The position numbers and the translations under genes were made by a program. A stretch of DNA of 64,000 nucleotides. It comes from an uncultured Lachnospiraceae bacterium. Its GTDB lineage: Bacteria > Bacillota > Clostridia > Lachnospirales > Lachnospiraceae. The first letter of the stretch is position 1. Every line of letters starts with the position of its first letter. The notes beneath the pieces were generated by a model. The model saw nothing but the letters and a program-made list of their open reading frames with translations. It did no database searches and was not told the DNA's origin. The stretch spans positions 1 through 64,000 of the forward strand of contig CAJUAA010000013.1 in NCBI GenBank assembly GCA_910584205.1, read 5' to 3'. Shown in pieces: positions 1-7,504 of the stretch.

Positions 1-41
1 GTGCGTTCTGTCCCATTGATAATGAGAACTTTCTTGATCAT
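1..41 (-). CDS. N-terminus of an unidentified protein cut by the window edge
   Basis: Only thirteen codons are visible (MIKKVLIINGTER), starting at the ATG complementary to 39-41 behind a strong aaggagg site at 49-55. A short hydrophobic strand ending in N-G is how flavodoxin-like NAD(P)H-dependent FMN reductases often begin, but so few residues fit many Rossmann-type proteins. The gene runs off the left end. Confidence 0.4.
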   Translation of the reverse strand, partial: MIKKVLIINGTER

Positions 42-349
42 TCTTCAACCTCCTTAAAAAATGCTCCCTATTATGCATTTTTCCTCTGAGCCCTGCAAAA
101 ACTGCTGTTCAAATCCTCCGGATTCTGTTAAAATAGTCGCAGTTACAGCAGATATCGATCCATTTTGCTTTGGCACAGAACCGGGCGAAAACGCCCTGAT
201 AAAAACACCCTGAGTCTTCTCGTTAAAATGCACAATAATTTCATCGTTATAAGTCAAGTATAGTTGATTTCGACTAACAGGTCAATGGAAACAACTTTAT
301 TTTATTATTCTATTTTGAGAATAATATCAGCGGAATCAGGAGGAATTTT
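42..349. other. Intergenic stretch with a doubtful ORF and a small hairpin
   Basis: A 67-codon reading frame on the minus strand (257 to 54) starts with TTG, has no ribosome site and resembles nothing I recognise; it could be a gene remnant. On the plus strand an AT-rich perfect 9-bp inverted repeat (tattattct / agaataata, 303-311 and 318-326) lies just upstream of the methyltransferase ribosome site. It may be an operator or a weak leader hairpin. Nothing else is evident. Confidence 0.35.
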
Positions 350-1198
350 ATGAAAATCATCTTATTCGGAAGCGGACAGGGCGGACAGATGGCAGCCAGA
401 TGGCTCCCCTCCGGCTGTGAGCTTCTGGCTTTTGCCGACAACAACACGCAGAAACAGGGCGCTTATCCGGATGGAATCCCGGTGGTGGACCCGGCCCGGA
501 TTCCGTCTCTGATGCCGGACCTGGTGTGGATCACGGTCCTGAACAGGGACGCCGCCCGTTCCATGGAACAGCAGCTGAGAGAACTTGGATATGCCGGGCC
601 GGTGCGGACGCTGGATCCGTTCCGGGAACTGATGGACCTGCGGCTTGCCCACCTGCGGCTGCTGGCACAGGAGATCGAGGCGAGCAGGCTCCCGGGCGCC
701 GTGGCGGAACTGGGGGTTTACAGGGGCGTATTCGCCGCTGAGATCAACCGCCTGTTTCCGGACCGGACCCTGTACCTGTTCGATACCTTCACGGGATTTT
801 CCCAGACAGATGTGGACGCGGAAAAAAATGCCGTCTCCTTTACAAGAGCTTCCGCGGGAAACTTCAGCGATACCAGCGTGGAACAGGTTCGCGCATGTCT
901 CCCGCATCCGGAACGGGCCGTCTTCTGTACCGGACATTTCCCGGATACGCTGCCCTGCGATCTGCCGCCCCTGGCCTTAGTAAGCCTGGACCCGGATCTC
1001 TACGAACCCACGCTGGCAGGGCTTTGTGCGTTCTGGCCGAAACTGGTTCCCGGCGGAATGATCCTGATCCACGACTACAACAGCGCCCAGTTTGAAGGCG
1101 CCGGAAAAGCCGTGCGGAGCTTCTGCCAGGAACGGCAGCTGACGGTACTGCCTCTGGCGGACCTGCACGGCAGCGCCGTATTGCTCAAACAGGGCTGA
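350..1198 (+). CDS. TylF/MycF-type SAM-dependent O-methyltransferase with N-terminal Rossmann-like domain
   Basis: The protein is 282 aa and starts at an ATG behind aggagg. Residues 1-90 form a small Rossmann-like domain (ILFGSGQGGQMAARWL), similar to the front of PglD-like and some sugar-modifying proteins. Residues 115-280 match the macrocin-O-methyltransferase (TylF) family: the SAM-binding stretch AELGVYRGVFAAEI near 119-132, FDTFTGF near 144-150, an acidic SLDPDLYEPT metal-site region, and HDYNSAQFEGAGKAV near the C-terminus. Such enzymes methylate sugar or other hydroxyls with SAM and Mg2+; the substrate here is unknown, and no glycosyltransferases or polyketide genes are near. The 3' end overlaps the convergent endonuclease V gene by 14 bp. 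Confidence 0.8.
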   Translation: MKIILFGSGQGGQMAARWLPSGCELLAFADNNTQKQGAYPDGIPVVDPARIPSLMPDLVWITVLNRDAARSMEQQLRELGYAGPVRTLDPFRELMDLRLAHLRLLAQEIEASRLPGAVAELGVYRGVFAAEINRLFPDRTLYLFDTFTGFSQTDVDAEKNAVSFTRASAGNFSDTSVEQVRACLPHPERAVFCTGHFPDTLPCDLPPLALVSLDPDLYEPTLAGLCAFWPKLVPGGMILIHDYNSAQFEGAGKAVRSFCQERQLTVLPLADLHGSAVLLKQG

Positions 1199-1937
1199 CG
1201 CGCTGCTGTCCTGCGGACTGAAGCTCCTTCCGCCTTCTGTGCGTCTCCAGATCGGCAAGCCTGGTGGGTATGGGAATGTGGCTCTCCCGATCGACAAAAC
1301 GGCATACCAGCTCCGTAGCCGTGTCAAGATCAATATAATTTCCCACAGATACATAAACCGGCTTTACGTCCTTGACCGTACGCAGGATCCGTCCGTATGT
1401 CTCGCCGCCCACCCGGATATCCGTGTACGCAAACGGCTCGTTTTCCGGCATGGAGCACTCTGCCCCGTCGATTTTATAATAGTGCTTTGCCACGCCTATG
1501 GTCGGCCTGTCCAGATAAAAGGATGCGTGGGTGGCGATCCCCATACGGCGCGGATGCAGGCAGCCGTTTCCGTCCAGCATATACAGGTCCGGAGGCGCCG
1601 TAAGCTGTTTTACCGTCTCCAGAATCAGCGGAAGCTCCCGGAAGGCAAGGCATCCCGGGATATAGGGAACCTCCACCTTTCCGAAAGAAGACCTGCTCTC
1701 CAGCACCTGCCTGGTCTTCTGCTCCAGAACCACGATGCAGCATACGGCATATTCCTGCTCTCCTTCTTTCCAGTAGGCCAGATCGACTCCTGCCACGGTT
1801 TCAAAATCCTCTGCCTTCCTGCTGCCGCTCTGAACCACTTTGGGCCACAGTTCTGTCTGGATCCGGACGGCATCCTCCAGAGAAAGCGTTTTCCGGATTC
1901 CATCCGGCTGCTCTGTGCTTTTCCCTTTTATTTTCAT
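1185..1937 (-). CDS. nfi: Endonuclease V (deoxyinosine 3' endonuclease)
   Basis: The protein is 250 aa. Endonuclease V nicks DNA one base 3' of deoxyinosine and starts repair of deaminated adenine. The metal-binding triad is in place: D52 in AGVDLAY, E101 in YIPGCLAFRELP, and D122 in DGNGCLHPRRMG (the usual DGxGxxHPR motif). THASFYLDRPTIGVAK follows, as in the family. The length fits bacterial Nfi (about 220-250 aa), with about 30 extra N-terminal residues. The start overlaps the stop of the upstream HD-domain gene by four bases, so the two are translationally coupled in an operon with moaC. Confidence 0.93.
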   Translation of the reverse strand: MKIKGKSTEQPDGIRKTLSLEDAVRIQTELWPKVVQSGSRKAEDFETVAGVDLAYWKEGEQEYAVCCIVVLEQKTRQVLESRSSFGKVEVPYIPGCLAFRELPLILETVKQLTAPPDLYMLDGNGCLHPRRMGIATHASFYLDRPTIGVAKHYYKIDGAECSMPENEPFAYTDIRVGGETYGRILRTVKDVKPVYVSVGNYIDLDTATELVCRFVDRESHIPIPTRLADLETHRRRKELQSAGQQRVSPV

Positions 1938-2521
1938 GGTCTGAATGTTTCCTTTTCTACTGCCTCGTAAATATCTTTTCCGATTTTCTTTTCAAAATAA
2001 TCCTTCAGCTTTACATTGGAATCCCATTTTTCCTGCGGATAGCTGCCGTATCGTTTTTTCACATCCTCCATGCGTTCTTCCATGTCCAGCACCCCTTCGC
2101 TGCCCGCCAGAGCATCACACAGCTGAATCAGCCTGTCATAGTCATCCATCACAACATTCCCAAGCGCCGTATGAATCAGCTTCTGCTCTTCATCGGAGGT
2201 GTCCGATTTCCCAATATAGTCTTCCATGGACTGATTTTGAAAGGAATGTGTCAGGCAGATTTTTGCGGCTTCTTCATATCCCAATGACATCATATAGGTG
2301 TAACCGTCTGATACATGCCCCAGATGCCTGACGCCGAACTTCCTTCCAATATCGTGGAGCAGTCCCAATATGTATGCTTTTTCCGCATCCATCCCCTCAC
2401 ATAATTCCGCGATTTTTTCCGCACAATGCGCCGCAACCCGGCTGTGGTTTCCCCACGGTCCCGGATTGCATCGCTCGGCTTCTCTCAGCAGTCTTTCCGC
2501 TTCTGTTCTTGCAGGCAGCAT
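1934..2521 (-). CDS. HD-domain phosphohydrolase-like protein
   Basis: The protein is 195 aa. It has the HD metal-binding pattern: H near residue 26 (NHSRVAAHC), LGLLHDIGR near 53-61, H near 66, and a distal D in LIQLCDALAG. HD hydrolases act on nucleotides or other phosphorylated compounds; the substrate cannot be told from sequence. The ATG follows an aaggaggtggtgc site. The gene lies between moaC (22 bp upstream) and nfi (overlapping), so it may supply nucleotide clean-up alongside endonuclease V, which is inference only. Confidence 0.8.
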   Translation of the reverse strand: MLPARTEAERLLREAERCNPGPWGNHSRVAAHCAEKIAELCEGMDAEKAYILGLLHDIGRKFGVRHLGHVSDGYTYMMSLGYEEAAKICLTHSFQNQSMEDYIGKSDTSDEEQKLIHTALGNVVMDDYDRLIQLCDALAGSEGVLDMEERMEDVKKRYGSYPQEKWDSNVKLKDYFEKKIGKDIYEAVEKETFRP

Positions 2522-2542
2522 ACCCGCACCACCTCCTTAAAT

Positions 2543-3034
2543 TCAGTCCGGCATGCGCTTTCCCGGATTTTCCACCGTCCCGCTCTTGCCGCCGGTCTTT
2601 TTGCACAGGCTGATCCCGCCGATCTCCATGGTCTTGTCCAACGCCTTGCACATGTCGTAGACGGTCAGAAGCGCCACGCTCACTCCCGTCAGCGCCTCCA
2701 TCTCCACCCCGGTCTTCCCCGTCACCTTGACGGTGCACCAGCAGTAGACGGCCCGTTCTTCCGGGACCATCTCAAAGCGCACCCGGCAGTTGGTGATCGG
2801 CAGAATATGGCACATGGGGATCAGCTCCGCCGTCCGTTTGGCGCCCATGATCCCCGCCGTCGTGGCGACGCCCAGAACATCGCCCTTTCCGATCTTCCCC
2901 TGCTCCACCGCGTCATAGACCGCCTGGCTGACCGTGATCTTTCCCACAGCCGTCGCCTCCCGGACCGTGTCCCGCTTCTCTGTCACATCCACCATGACCG
3001 CTTTTCCATGTTCGTCAAAATGCGTAAGTCCCAT
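2543..3034 (-). CDS. moaC: Cyclic pyranopterin monophosphate synthase (molybdenum cofactor)
   Basis: The protein is 163 aa. MoaC converts 3',8-cyclo-GTP, made by MoaA, to cyclic pyranopterin monophosphate. Family motifs run the full length: AKRTAELIPMCH near 65-76, VTGKTGVEMEALTGVSVALLTVYDMCKALDK split across 104-134 with the catalytic D127 and K130 positions, and the C-terminal KKTGGKSG. The conserved proline of the usual CHPL is replaced (CHILPI). No moaA, moaB or moeA is in the window, so this is an isolated moco gene in an operon with HD and nfi genes. Confidence 0.94.
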   Translation of the reverse strand: MGLTHFDEHGKAVMVDVTEKRDTVREATAVGKITVSQAVYDAVEQGKIGKGDVLGVATTAGIMGAKRTAELIPMCHILPITNCRVRFEMVPEERAVYCWCTVKVTGKTGVEMEALTGVSVALLTVYDMCKALDKTMEIGGISLCKKTGGKSGTVENPGKRMPD

Positions 3035-3080
3035 CGTTCTTTCCCCCTTCTCTTACTGCATTTATCCTAACATGTACAGG

Positions 3081-3197
3081 GCCTTTTCGCAAGTGCCGAA
3101 ACGCCCAAACGCCCCGGCGCCGTTTTCGCAGGCGCCGAAACGCCCAAACGGACATGGCGCCGTTTTCGCAGGTACCCAAACGCCAAACGGACATGGC
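3081..3197. repeat. Three imperfect tandem copies of a ~40-bp GC-rich unit
   Basis: Copies lie at 3081-3118, 3119-3158 and 3159-3197. The unit contains gccgttttcgcagg, ccgaaacgcccaaacgg and acatggc. Copies differ by a few substitutions and one- or two-base indels. The array fills the gap between the convergently spaced 3' end of the membrane protein gene and the moaC start, so it lies in the moaC leader or promoter region. It has no direct-repeat/spacer structure and is not a CRISPR array. Confidence 0.85.
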
Positions 3198-3202
3198 GCC
3201 TT

Positions 3203-3586
3203 CTACGACAGCATTCCGCCCAGCATCCCGCCGCCCATGCAGAGTACAAAGGCCGTGACAAACCCGGCCGTACTGCTCTGAAGCTCCCGGTTCACCGCCA
3301 GGGACACCAGCATCATAATGAGAAAATACAGAAGCCCCAGAAGCACGCCCCACAGAAACTGTCTGCTCTTCATCATCTTTCCCGCCAGAAATCCCCCTGT
3401 AAAGCAGGACAGTATATAGGTAATTATGATCCCGATCTGTACCTTTCCCTCGTCCAGCTGAAACCGGTACAAAAGTCCGGCGATCAGCAGGAGCAGAAGG
3501 CCTGTCACCACATAGGAGACCATCAGCGCTTTCATGATCCGGACCACGGAAACGGTATATGCATTCATATTTGGCTGTTTCATCAT
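3203..3586 (-). CDS. Four-helix membrane protein of the TIGR04086 type
   Basis: I place the start at the ATG-ATG at 3586, just behind gagggga, rather than at the upstream in-frame start, giving about 127 aa. Four hydrophobic segments are clear: VVTGLLLLLIAGLLY, IGIIITYILSCFTGGFLAG, FLWGVLLGLLYFLIMMLVS, and a C-terminal glycine-rich GFVTAFVLCMGGGMLGGML. Layout and length match a clostridial family of unknown function. The gene ends six bases from the tandem repeat array. Confidence 0.75.
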   Translation of the reverse strand: MMKQPNMNAYTVSVVRIMKALMVSYVVTGLLLLLIAGLLYRFQLDEGKVQIGIIITYILSCFTGGFLAGKMMKSRQFLWGVLLGLLYFLIMMLVSLAVNRELQSSTAGFVTAFVLCMGGGMLGGMLS

Positions 3587-3649
3587 GAGACTCCCCTCTT
3601 TTATTCCTGTTTTTATTGTATTCACCGGGCTTTCATTTATGTCTGGGTA

Positions 3650-3678
3650 TTGCATTTTCTTCCAAAATACCGTATACT
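3650..3678 (+). promoter_or_regulatory. Predicted sigma-A promoter of the CNNM/CBS gene
   Basis: A TTGCAT -35 (3650-3655) and a TATACT -10 (3673-3678) are separated by 17 bases. A leader of about 125 nt follows, containing a GC-rich inverted repeat (gcagccgcccc near 3755 pairing with gggggctgctgc near 3772) before the ribosome site. I do not see an M-box Mg2+ riboswitch. Confidence 0.6.
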
Positions 3679-3808
3679 TAATAACTACCCCGTCAGCGCG
3701 GAAGCATCAGGACCGCCCTGCCCCGGGGCGCAGCACATATAAAACCGGCAGCCGCCCCTCACGATCCTTCGGGGGCTGCTGCAGAACTTCAAAAAGGAGT
3801 GAACTACT

Positions 3809-5122
3809 TTGGATCCGAGTGACGCCATACAGGTGCTGGTACTTCTGGCCCTGATTGGTCTCTCCGCATTCTTTTCTTCTGCGGAGACCGCACTGGTAAC
3901 TGTTAACAGAATCCGAATCAGAAATCTGATCGAGGAAGGCGACCGGCGTGCGATCACGCTCTCAAAACTGATTGAAGACCAGGGAAAGATGCTCAGTGCC
4001 ATCCTGATCGGCAATAACATTGTAAATATCTCCGCCTCTTCTCTCTCAACCATTCTGGTCACAAAATGGCTGGCCGGTACGGGGGCTGCCGCCTTCGCAG
4101 CAGGCATTTCCACCGGCGTTCTGACGCTGATTGTACTTGTTTTCGGAGAGATTACGCCGAAGACCTGCGCAACGATCCATTCGGAAAAGATCGCGCTCAG
4201 CTACGCGCCCATAATCTATGGCTGGATGGTGATCGCCACCCCGCTGATCTATATCATGAACCATCTCTCCATGGGAATCCTTTTCCTCATGCGTGTGAAT
4301 CCGGAAGACAGGTCCGAAGCCTACACGGAGGAGGATATCCGCACGATCGTGGAGGTGAGCCATGAGGACGGAGTTATCGAGCCGGAAGAACGCAAGATGA
4401 TCAACAATGTATTTGACTTCGGAGACGCCACCGCCCGGGACATCATGGTCCCCAAAGTGGATATGAGCTTTCTAAACGTAACCGCAAGCTACAACGACAT
4501 GCTGGAGCTTTACAAGGAGAACAAATACACCCGCTATCCGGTCTACGAAGAGAGCACCGACAATGTCATCGGAATGATCAACGTCAAGGACCTGCTCATC
4601 TATGAAGACAAGGACCATTTTGACGCCCGCAACATCATGCGGGAAGTTCTTTATACTCATGAACACAAGAAAACTTCCGATATCATGCTGGAGATGAAGC
4701 AGAGCTCCACCAATCTGGCCATCGTGCTGGACGAATACGGAGTCACTTCCGGCATGGTCACCATGGAAGACCTTCTGGAGGAGATCATCGGCGATATCCG
4801 GGATGAATATGACGAGGATGAGGAAACCCTGGTCACGCAGATTTCCGAACGGGAGTTCGTCGTGGCGGGAGCCATGAGCCTGGACGACCTGAACGACTAT
4901 CTGGAGCTGGAGGAGAAGGGGCTCCGCCTGGAATCCGAAGACTACAACTCCATCGGCGGCATCATCATCGGCCTTCTGGACCACCTTCCGGAGGTGGGCG
5001 AAGAGGCGGTTACGGAAAACGGGATCCAGCTGATCGCGGACTCTGTTGAGAAAAACCGCATCAACGAAGTCCACATCATCCTGCCGGAGCCGGAACAGGA
5101 AGAGACGCCGGAGGAAAACTGA
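3809..5122 (+). CDS. CNNM-domain / CBS-pair / CorC-HlyC membrane protein (hemolysin-family, probable ion transporter)
   Basis: The protein is 437 aa. The start is TTG, fixed by aaaggag nine bases upstream. Residues 1-190 form the DUF21/CNNM transmembrane domain (AFFSSAETALVTVNR, LIGNNIVNISASSL, FGEITPKTCA). Residues about 205-330 are two CBS modules (RDIMVPKVDMSFL, NVIGMINVKDLLI, LDEYGVTSGMVTMEDLLEEI). Residues 340-425 are the CorC_HlyC C-terminal domain. CNNM/CorC relatives handle Mg2+ or Na+ efflux and sense nucleotides through CBS domains; the ion here is unproven. The gene is monocistronic, with its own promoter and a terminator. Confidence 0.9.
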   Translation: MDPSDAIQVLVLLALIGLSAFFSSAETALVTVNRIRIRNLIEEGDRRAITLSKLIEDQGKMLSAILIGNNIVNISASSLSTILVTKWLAGTGAAAFAAGISTGVLTLIVLVFGEITPKTCATIHSEKIALSYAPIIYGWMVIATPLIYIMNHLSMGILFLMRVNPEDRSEAYTEEDIRTIVEVSHEDGVIEPEERKMINNVFDFGDATARDIMVPKVDMSFLNVTASYNDMLELYKENKYTRYPVYEESTDNVIGMINVKDLLIYEDKDHFDARNIMREVLYTHEHKKTSDIMLEMKQSSTNLAIVLDEYGVTSGMVTMEDLLEEIIGDIRDEYDEDEETLVTQISEREFVVAGAMSLDDLNDYLELEEKGLRLESEDYNSIGGIIIGLLDHLPEVGEEAVTENGIQLIADSVEKNRINEVHIILPEPEQEETPEEN

Positions 5123-5151
5123 CCGGCCCTTGTCTTCACAACCGATCTTTC

Positions 5152-5182
5152 ACGGGAGCTGCCATACCGGCTCCCGTTTTTA
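5152..5182 (+). terminator. Rho-independent terminator after the CNNM gene
   Basis: An 8-bp stem (acgggagc 5152-5159 with gctcccgt 5170-5177) is followed by a short T tract. It separates the CNNM gene from the dehydratase operon. Confidence 0.8.
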
Positions 5183-5218
5183 TGCATTATACTATCAATT
5201 CAAGGAGGACCCTGTCAG

Positions 5219-5695
5219 ATGGGACACATATTTAAATTCCATACAGACGTGGATACGGACCAGATCATCGCATCCCAGTATCTGCTTTTTCCAACTATTG
5301 ACGAAATGAAAACACACGCTTTCGAATCTCTCGACCCCGATTTTGCATCCAGGGTGCAGCCGGGAGACTTTGTCGTCGCCGCCGAGAATTTCGGCTGCGG
5401 CTCTTCCAGAGAACAGGCGCCCAGCGTCCTGAAAGCCCTCGGCGTCAAAGCCGTCATCGCAAAATCCTTTGCGCGGATCTTCTACCGCAACGCCATCAAC
5501 ATCGGCCTTCCGGTCATCGTCTGCAAAGAACTCCATGACCGCGTCCAGAACGGCGATGAGATGGAGCTGTCTCTCACCGACGGCATCGTACGGACCGGCG
5601 GACAGGAATATGTCTGCACCAAGCTTCCGCCCTATATGCAGGGGATTCTGGATCAGGGCGGACTGATCGCATCATTAAATAAGGAGGCGGAATAA
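5219..5695 (+). CDS. Isopropylmalate dehydratase-like small subunit, pair 1
   Basis: The protein is 158 aa and starts behind aaggaggaccctgtcag. The swivel domain of the aconitase superfamily is shown by DTDQIIASQYLL near 13-24, NFGCGSSREQAPSVLKALG near 57-75, and KSFARIFYRNAINIGLP. The YL-x-x substrate loop reads YLLF, unlike the usual isopropylmalate or homoaconitate loops, so substrate identity is open. It is the first gene of a four-gene operon, and its stop lies one base from the next start. No leuA or leuB is in the window. Candidates include isopropylmalate, citramalate/dimethylmalate or homocitrate-type substrates. Confidence 0.85.
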   Translation: MGHIFKFHTDVDTDQIIASQYLLFPTIDEMKTHAFESLDPDFASRVQPGDFVVAAENFGCGSSREQAPSVLKALGVKAVIAKSFARIFYRNAINIGLPVIVCKELHDRVQNGDEMELSLTDGIVRTGGQEYVCTKLPPYMQGILDQGGLIASLNKEAE

Positions 5696-5696
5696 A

Positions 5697-6947
5697 ATGG
5701 GAATGACAATCGCAGAGAAAATCATCGCCCGCGCAGCCGGCGTGGACACGGTAAAAGCCGGAGATATCCATACGGTGGAGGTGGACCAGCTTCTGAGCAA
5801 TGACGGCACCACCCACCTGACCATCGACATGTACAACCACCAGCTGAAGCATCCCCGTATCGCCGATGTGAAAAAGCTTGTATGGGTCGTGGACCACAAC
5901 GTTCCCTCGGACAGCCCCAAGACGGCGGCCTCCCAGAAGAAGATGCGGGACTTTGCAAAAGAACACGGCATCACATTCTACGAGGGACAGGGCGTCTGCC
6001 ATCAGATCATGATGGAGCGCCATGTGCGTCCCGGAGAGCTGATCTTTGGAGCGGACAGCCACACATGCGCCTACGGCGCGCTGGGCGCCTTCGGGACGGG
6101 CGTCGGATGTACGGACTATCTCTATGCCATGGTAACCGGAAAATCCTGGGTACTGGTGCCGGAGACCCTGCGCTTCCACCTGACCGGCAGGCTTCCGGAG
6201 GACGTCTACGCCCGGGACCTGATCCTGACCATCATCGGGAAGATCGGCGCCAACGGCGCCAATTACAAAGCCATGGAATTCACAGGCGAGGGATTAAAGA
6301 CGCTGACCATGAGCGACCGGATCTCCATCTGCAACCTCTGTGTGGAAGCCGGCGCCAAGACCGCCCTGATGGAAGTGGACCAGGTCGCCCTTGACTATCT
6401 GCACGCCCACGGCAGAGAACCGAAGGCATGCTTTACCAGCGACGAGGACGCGGTCTTTGCGGCTTCGTATGAGATCGACCTTTCAACGGTGGCGCCCATT
6501 GTGGCAAAGCCGCATTTCGTAGACAACGTATGTCCGGCAAAAGAAGCCGCCGGCATCCATATCGACGAAGCGTTCCTCGGCTCCTGCAACAACGGACGGA
6601 TCGAAGACCTCCGGGTGGGCGCCGCGCTCATCAAGGGAAAGAAAGTCCATCCGCTGGTCCGTTTCCTCGTGGTCCCGGCAAGCCAGGCGGTCTACCGCCA
6701 GGCGCTGGATGAAGGAATCCTTCAGACCTTCATGGAAGCCGGAGCCATCGTCATGAATCCCAACTGCAGCGTCTGCTGGGGAAGCTGCCAGGGCGTCATC
6801 GGAGAAGGCGAGACGCTGATCAGCACGGGAACCCGGAATTTCAAAGGACGCGCGGGACATAAGGATTCCTTTGTCTATCTGGCCAGCGCGGCAACCGTGA
6901 CGGCTTCCGCCATCAAAGGCGAGATCGCCACGGCGGATATGGTATGA
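5697..6947 (+). CDS. Isopropylmalate dehydratase-like large subunit, pair 1 (4Fe-4S)
   Basis: The protein is 416 aa, the short archaeal/clostridial LeuC/HacA size. The three cluster cysteines are C297 (GSCNNGR), C357 and C360 (NPNCSVCWG). Substrate and cluster motifs GADSHTCAYGALGAFGTG (119-136) and the C-terminal TRNFKGRAG are present. GSCNNGR and NCSVCWG depart from the GSCTNGR and TCGPCLG usually seen in isopropylmalate isomerases. The enzyme would dehydrate and rehydrate a 2-hydroxy (or 3-hydroxy) acid together with the preceding small subunit. A 52-bp gap with its own ribosome site precedes pair 2. Confidence 0.85.
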   Translation: MGMTIAEKIIARAAGVDTVKAGDIHTVEVDQLLSNDGTTHLTIDMYNHQLKHPRIADVKKLVWVVDHNVPSDSPKTAASQKKMRDFAKEHGITFYEGQGVCHQIMMERHVRPGELIFGADSHTCAYGALGAFGTGVGCTDYLYAMVTGKSWVLVPETLRFHLTGRLPEDVYARDLILTIIGKIGANGANYKAMEFTGEGLKTLTMSDRISICNLCVEAGAKTALMEVDQVALDYLHAHGREPKACFTSDEDAVFAASYEIDLSTVAPIVAKPHFVDNVCPAKEAAGIHIDEAFLGSCNNGRIEDLRVGAALIKGKKVHPLVRFLVVPASQAVYRQALDEGILQTFMEAGAIVMNPNCSVCWGSCQGVIGEGETLISTGTRNFKGRAGHKDSFVYLASAATVTASAIKGEIATADMV

Positions 6948-6999
6948 CAGAAAGCTGACAGCATATACGATTGATACAATAAAAGAAAGCAGGTAGCAT

Positions 7000-7497
7000 A
7001 TGAACGAAACATTCACCGGCAGGGTATGGACCCTCGGAGACGATATTGATACGGACATCATCATTCCCACCGAATACCTTGCCTTAAAGACGGTACAGGA
7101 CATGGCTCCTTACGCCTTCTCTCCGCTCCGTCCCGGGCTGGCGGCGCAGATCCGCCCCGGAGATCTGATTGTGGCGGGCAAAAACTTCGGCTGCGGCTCC
7201 TCCAGAGAGCAGGCGCCGGAGATCATCAAGGCGCTGGGGATCAAATGCGTCATCGCCAGATCCTTTGCCCGCATCTTCTTCCGGAACGCCATCAACAACG
7301 GCCTGCTCCTGATCGAGAACGCCGATCTTCGGGATGCGGTATCCGAAGGCGATACCGTCGAGGTCCGGGTGAACGAGAAGATTACCCACAACGGAAACGA
7401 CTACGCCATCGCGTCGCTTCCGCAGAACCTGGTGGACATCATCGACGCAGGCGGACTGGTAAAAGCCATGCGCCGTCTGAACGGACTGGAGGGTTAA
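7000..7497 (+). CDS. Isopropylmalate dehydratase-like small subunit, pair 2
   Basis: The protein is 165 aa. It has the same swivel-domain architecture as the gene at 5219: DTDIIIPTEYLALK near 17-30, NFGCGSSREQAPEIIKALG, and RSFARIFFRNAINNGLL. The substrate loop is YLAL rather than YLLF, so the two pairs probably prefer different substrates. The gene is followed after seven bases by its large subunit. The order small-large-small-large suggests duplication of a two-gene unit, though the pairs have since diverged strongly. Confidence 0.85.
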   Translation: MNETFTGRVWTLGDDIDTDIIIPTEYLALKTVQDMAPYAFSPLRPGLAAQIRPGDLIVAGKNFGCGSSREQAPEIIKALGIKCVIARSFARIFFRNAINNGLLLIENADLRDAVSEGDTVEVRVNEKITHNGNDYAIASLPQNLVDIIDAGGLVKAMRRLNGLEG

Positions 7498-7504
7498 CGC
7501 AATT

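Noticed and set aside
54..257. 67-codon minus-strand frame upstream of the truncated left-edge gene
   Set aside because: TTG start without a ribosome site, no recognisable family, and only weak protein-like character; treated as a possible remnant within the intergenic note.
3081..3197. Possible CRISPR array
   Set aside because: Three adjacent imperfect copies without spacers, and no cas genes nearby.
3679..3808. Mg2+ (M-box) riboswitch before the CNNM/CBS gene
   Set aside because: The leader is only about 125 nt and lacks the conserved M-box blocks; only a simple GC hairpin is seen.
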